Below are positions 15,133-16,378 of a stretch of DNA of 16,378 nt, one piece after another. A model generated the notes under the pieces. It was not told the DNA's origin. It searched no databases and was given only the letters and a program-made list of their open reading frames with translations. The translations under genes were made by a program, and so were the position numbers. Origin of the DNA: Candidatus Sulfotelmatobacter sp. (GTDB lineage Bacteria; Acidobacteriota; Terriglobia; Terriglobales; Acidobacteriaceae); NCBI GenBank assembly GCA_030037575.1, contig JASHRB010000610.1, positions 1 to 16,378 on the forward strand, read 5' to 3'. Within the stretch, counting starts at the first letter, position 1; each line of letters starts with the position of its first letter.

Positions 15133-15599
15133 AGGCATGTCGGACTTGGCCGAGACGCTAGGCGACCACGAGCTCAACGGCGCGGCATCCTCGGCCGCAT
15201 AGTCGAACCGAGCCATCGAGGATGCCGGCGTCTGGGCGTCGTTTTCCCAGCGGCGGTCTCCCGGATCGCGCTCAATCCCGGTCGGCTCAACCTAGCCAAG
15301 CTCGCGGCGAATGCGTGCTGCACTCGCCGTCCAGTGCGTGCGGCATTGCCGGGTGTCAGCAAATACCGCGGCGTGCGCTGGTCGGGCAACACTATCGGCA
15401 ATGCGCTTGACAATTAGTCAGGATGAGACCTGGGCAGTGGGTCTTCGCCGGTCGCCGCGATACTCGCCACCCGGGGAATCGGTGTGCCCATTCCCCGGTG
15501 GAATACAGCCAGTGTATGTGCCTGCTGTCGAAGTGCAGCCAGGACTTGAAGGCCAATAACCCATTTCCGCCGATAAGAAGAATGCGCACAAAATAACCC
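15133..15599. other. Long intergenic region rich in inverted repeats, no gene seen
   Basis: No convincing gene lies between korB and the convergent cytochrome gene. Strong inverted repeats are present: GGCATCCTCG (15184-15193) with CGAGGATGCC (15217-15226), extended by one more pair; GCATTGCCG (15343-15351) with CGGCAATGC (15396-15404); and CCGGGGAAT (15471-15479) with ATTCCCCGG (15490-15498). Shorter five-pair stems occur at 15232-15250 and 15426-15444. None is followed by a clear T run. The region could be a structured RNA, a transcription-end structure or a decayed element. Confidence 0.55.
15471..15498. terminator. Strong nine-pair hairpin, possible bidirectional transcription end
   Basis: CCGGGGAAT and ATTCCCCGG pair perfectly around a 10-base loop. 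With C15470 bulged, C15467-A15469 can also pair with T15499-G15501. It lies between the convergent korB and cytochrome genes, where a shared terminator would be expected. The lack of a T tract leaves this uncertain. Confidence 0.35.
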
Positions 15600-16378
15600 C
15601 TAATAGTCGGGCACGTAAGACGACCCACTTACTGCGACTCGGCGCGGACCGCTCGCGCCCGCCGGCTGCAGACCCAATCCGGCGCCGTAGTACTCCGCCA
15701 GCGCATGGCGTTCTTCTTTGCTTAACAGAACCGCAATCGTGCGCATCGGTTCATTGATGTCATTGGCCCGGGTGCCGTTCGCAAACGCTTCCAGTTGATT
15801 CAAAATGTAATCGGTGTTCTGCGTCGCCAGCGAAGGCGCCCCCGTTTTATATGCGATCGGACCGTGGCACGCCTGGCACGGCGGAATTCCGCGTTCTCCC
15901 TCTCCAAAGGTGACCAGCCGTGACGCTATCGCCGAGCGTGTATTGCCAACCTGCGTCTGCGGAAAAACCCGGTTGTCCTGCGGATCGGGATAGACCGGCA
16001 ACTTTGAATAATAAGCTGCCAAGTCGGCCTGATCGCGCGCCGCAAGCGACGCACCAATCGGCTGCATCGCAGGAGAAGAACGTTTCCGATCCTTGAAATC
16101 CTCCAGTTGTTTCCAGATCGCCAGGTTGTTCAGACCCGCCAGATTCGGCGTGAACCCGACCGGACTGAACCCCTCGGAGCCGTGGCAGTGTTCGCAGCGC
16201 TTCGCCAGCAGCATTCCGCGAAAAGCATCTCCGCGCGAAGCCGTCGCAATCGTCTCCGGGGTCCAGGCGACGTAAGAAGGAATTCGGGCGGGAGCGCTGG
16301 CCGCCACACTTTGCACAACTGAAGTTATGGCCACTGCGGTAAGCAAAAGTAAGGCCAGCGCAACGGCGATCCTCAGCC
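15600..16378 (-). CDS. Diheme cytochrome c, c4-like (start beyond the window)
   Basis: Periplasmic electron-transfer protein with two c-type heme sites, CEHCH (bases 16182-16196) and CQACH (bases 15864-15878). Each is followed by a Met suited as sixth ligand, in SSPAMQPIGASL and NEPMRTIAVLLS. The two-domain arrangement resembles cytochrome c4. It has a signal peptide, but the only start codon in frame inside the window is a TTG at 16344-16346 lying in the hydrophobic core. The frame continues open to the right edge, adding LRIAVALALL before it, so the true start is to the right of 16378. Cleavage is probably near VAASAPA. It is convergent with korB. The partner oxidase or dehydrogenase is not visible. 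Confidence 0.9.
   Translation of the reverse strand, partial: LRIAVALALLLLTAVAITSVVQSVAASAPARIPSYVAWTPETIATASRGDAFRGMLLAKRCEHCHGSEGFSPVGFTPNLAGLNNLAIWKQLEDFKDRKRSSPAMQPIGASLAARDQADLAAYYSKLPVYPDPQDNRVFPQTQVGNTRSAIASRLVTFGEGERGIPPCQACHGPIAYKTGAPSLATQNTDYILNQLEAFANGTRANDINEPMRTIAVLLSKEERHALAEYYGAGLGLQPAGASGPRRVAVSGSSYVPDY

Noticed and set aside
15222..15559. Two short plus-strand frames (15222-15410 and 15311-15559) in the gap after korB
   Set aside because: No ribosome-binding site, no recognisable motif, and they overlap each other and the inverted repeats.
1..16378. tRNA, rRNA, CRISPR array, insertion sequence or phage genes
   Set aside because: Reading the gaps by eye showed no cloverleaf with a T-arm GTTCRA motif, no regularly spaced repeats and no transposase or integrase motif; a tRNAscan or ISfinder run could still overrule this.

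Overview
The window looks like a chromosomal core region of an Acidobacteriota species, probably a Koribacter/Sulfotelmatobacter-like soil lineage. This is inferred from the gene types: a large Oar-like TonB-dependent receptor, a small DUF-type protein and a Gly/His/Tyr-rich secreted protein of kinds I associate with that phylum, the moderately high GC content, and short intergenic GTCATCC(C/T)GA-type repeats. No mobile element, CRISPR array, rRNA or tRNA gene was recognised.

Layout. (1) 1-3003: the 3' part of an outer-membrane TonB-dependent receptor, followed by a repeat-like, hairpin-rich gap. (2) 3137-3616, minus strand: a 159-residue conserved hypothetical protein ending in a QVPMF motif. 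(3) A 464-bp divergent intergenic region with an AT-rich stretch and two TGTGGAAA boxes 11 bp apart. (4) 4081-5712: a CCA-adding/poly(A)-polymerase-family nucleotidyltransferase with an unusual Pro/Ala/Lys-rich tail. (5) 5773-6492: a secreted His/Gly-repeat protein whose perfect TATAAT box lies so close to the ATG that a leaderless mRNA is likely. (6) 6524-7243, minus strand: a receiver-PilZ protein. (7) 7401-10883 dnaE and 10928-11884 accA, in the dnaE-accA order also known from E. coli. (8) A 368-bp gap with repeats, then a TATAAT promoter and a hairpin-bearing leader for korA-korB (12253-15132), a two-subunit 2-oxoacid:ferredoxin oxidoreductase. (9) A 467-bp gap without a convincing gene but with several strong inverted repeats. 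(10) 15600 to the right edge, minus strand: a diheme c-type cytochrome whose start lies outside the window.

Functionally these are mostly housekeeping genes: replication (DnaE), tRNA 3'-end or RNA 3'-tail synthesis, the first step of fatty-acid synthesis (AccA), and oxidative decarboxylation of a 2-oxoacid, probably 2-oxoglutarate, yielding reduced ferredoxin (KorAB). Envelope and signalling genes (TonB receptor, secreted protein, c-di-GMP-binding PilZ protein, cytochrome c) lie between them. I see no multi-gene system that is clearly new. The points most worth a second look are the structured korB-downstream gap, the nucleotidyltransferase tail, the candidate leaderless gene, the korAB leader hairpins, the accA initiation hairpin and the possible clamp-binding C-terminus of the small hypothetical protein.
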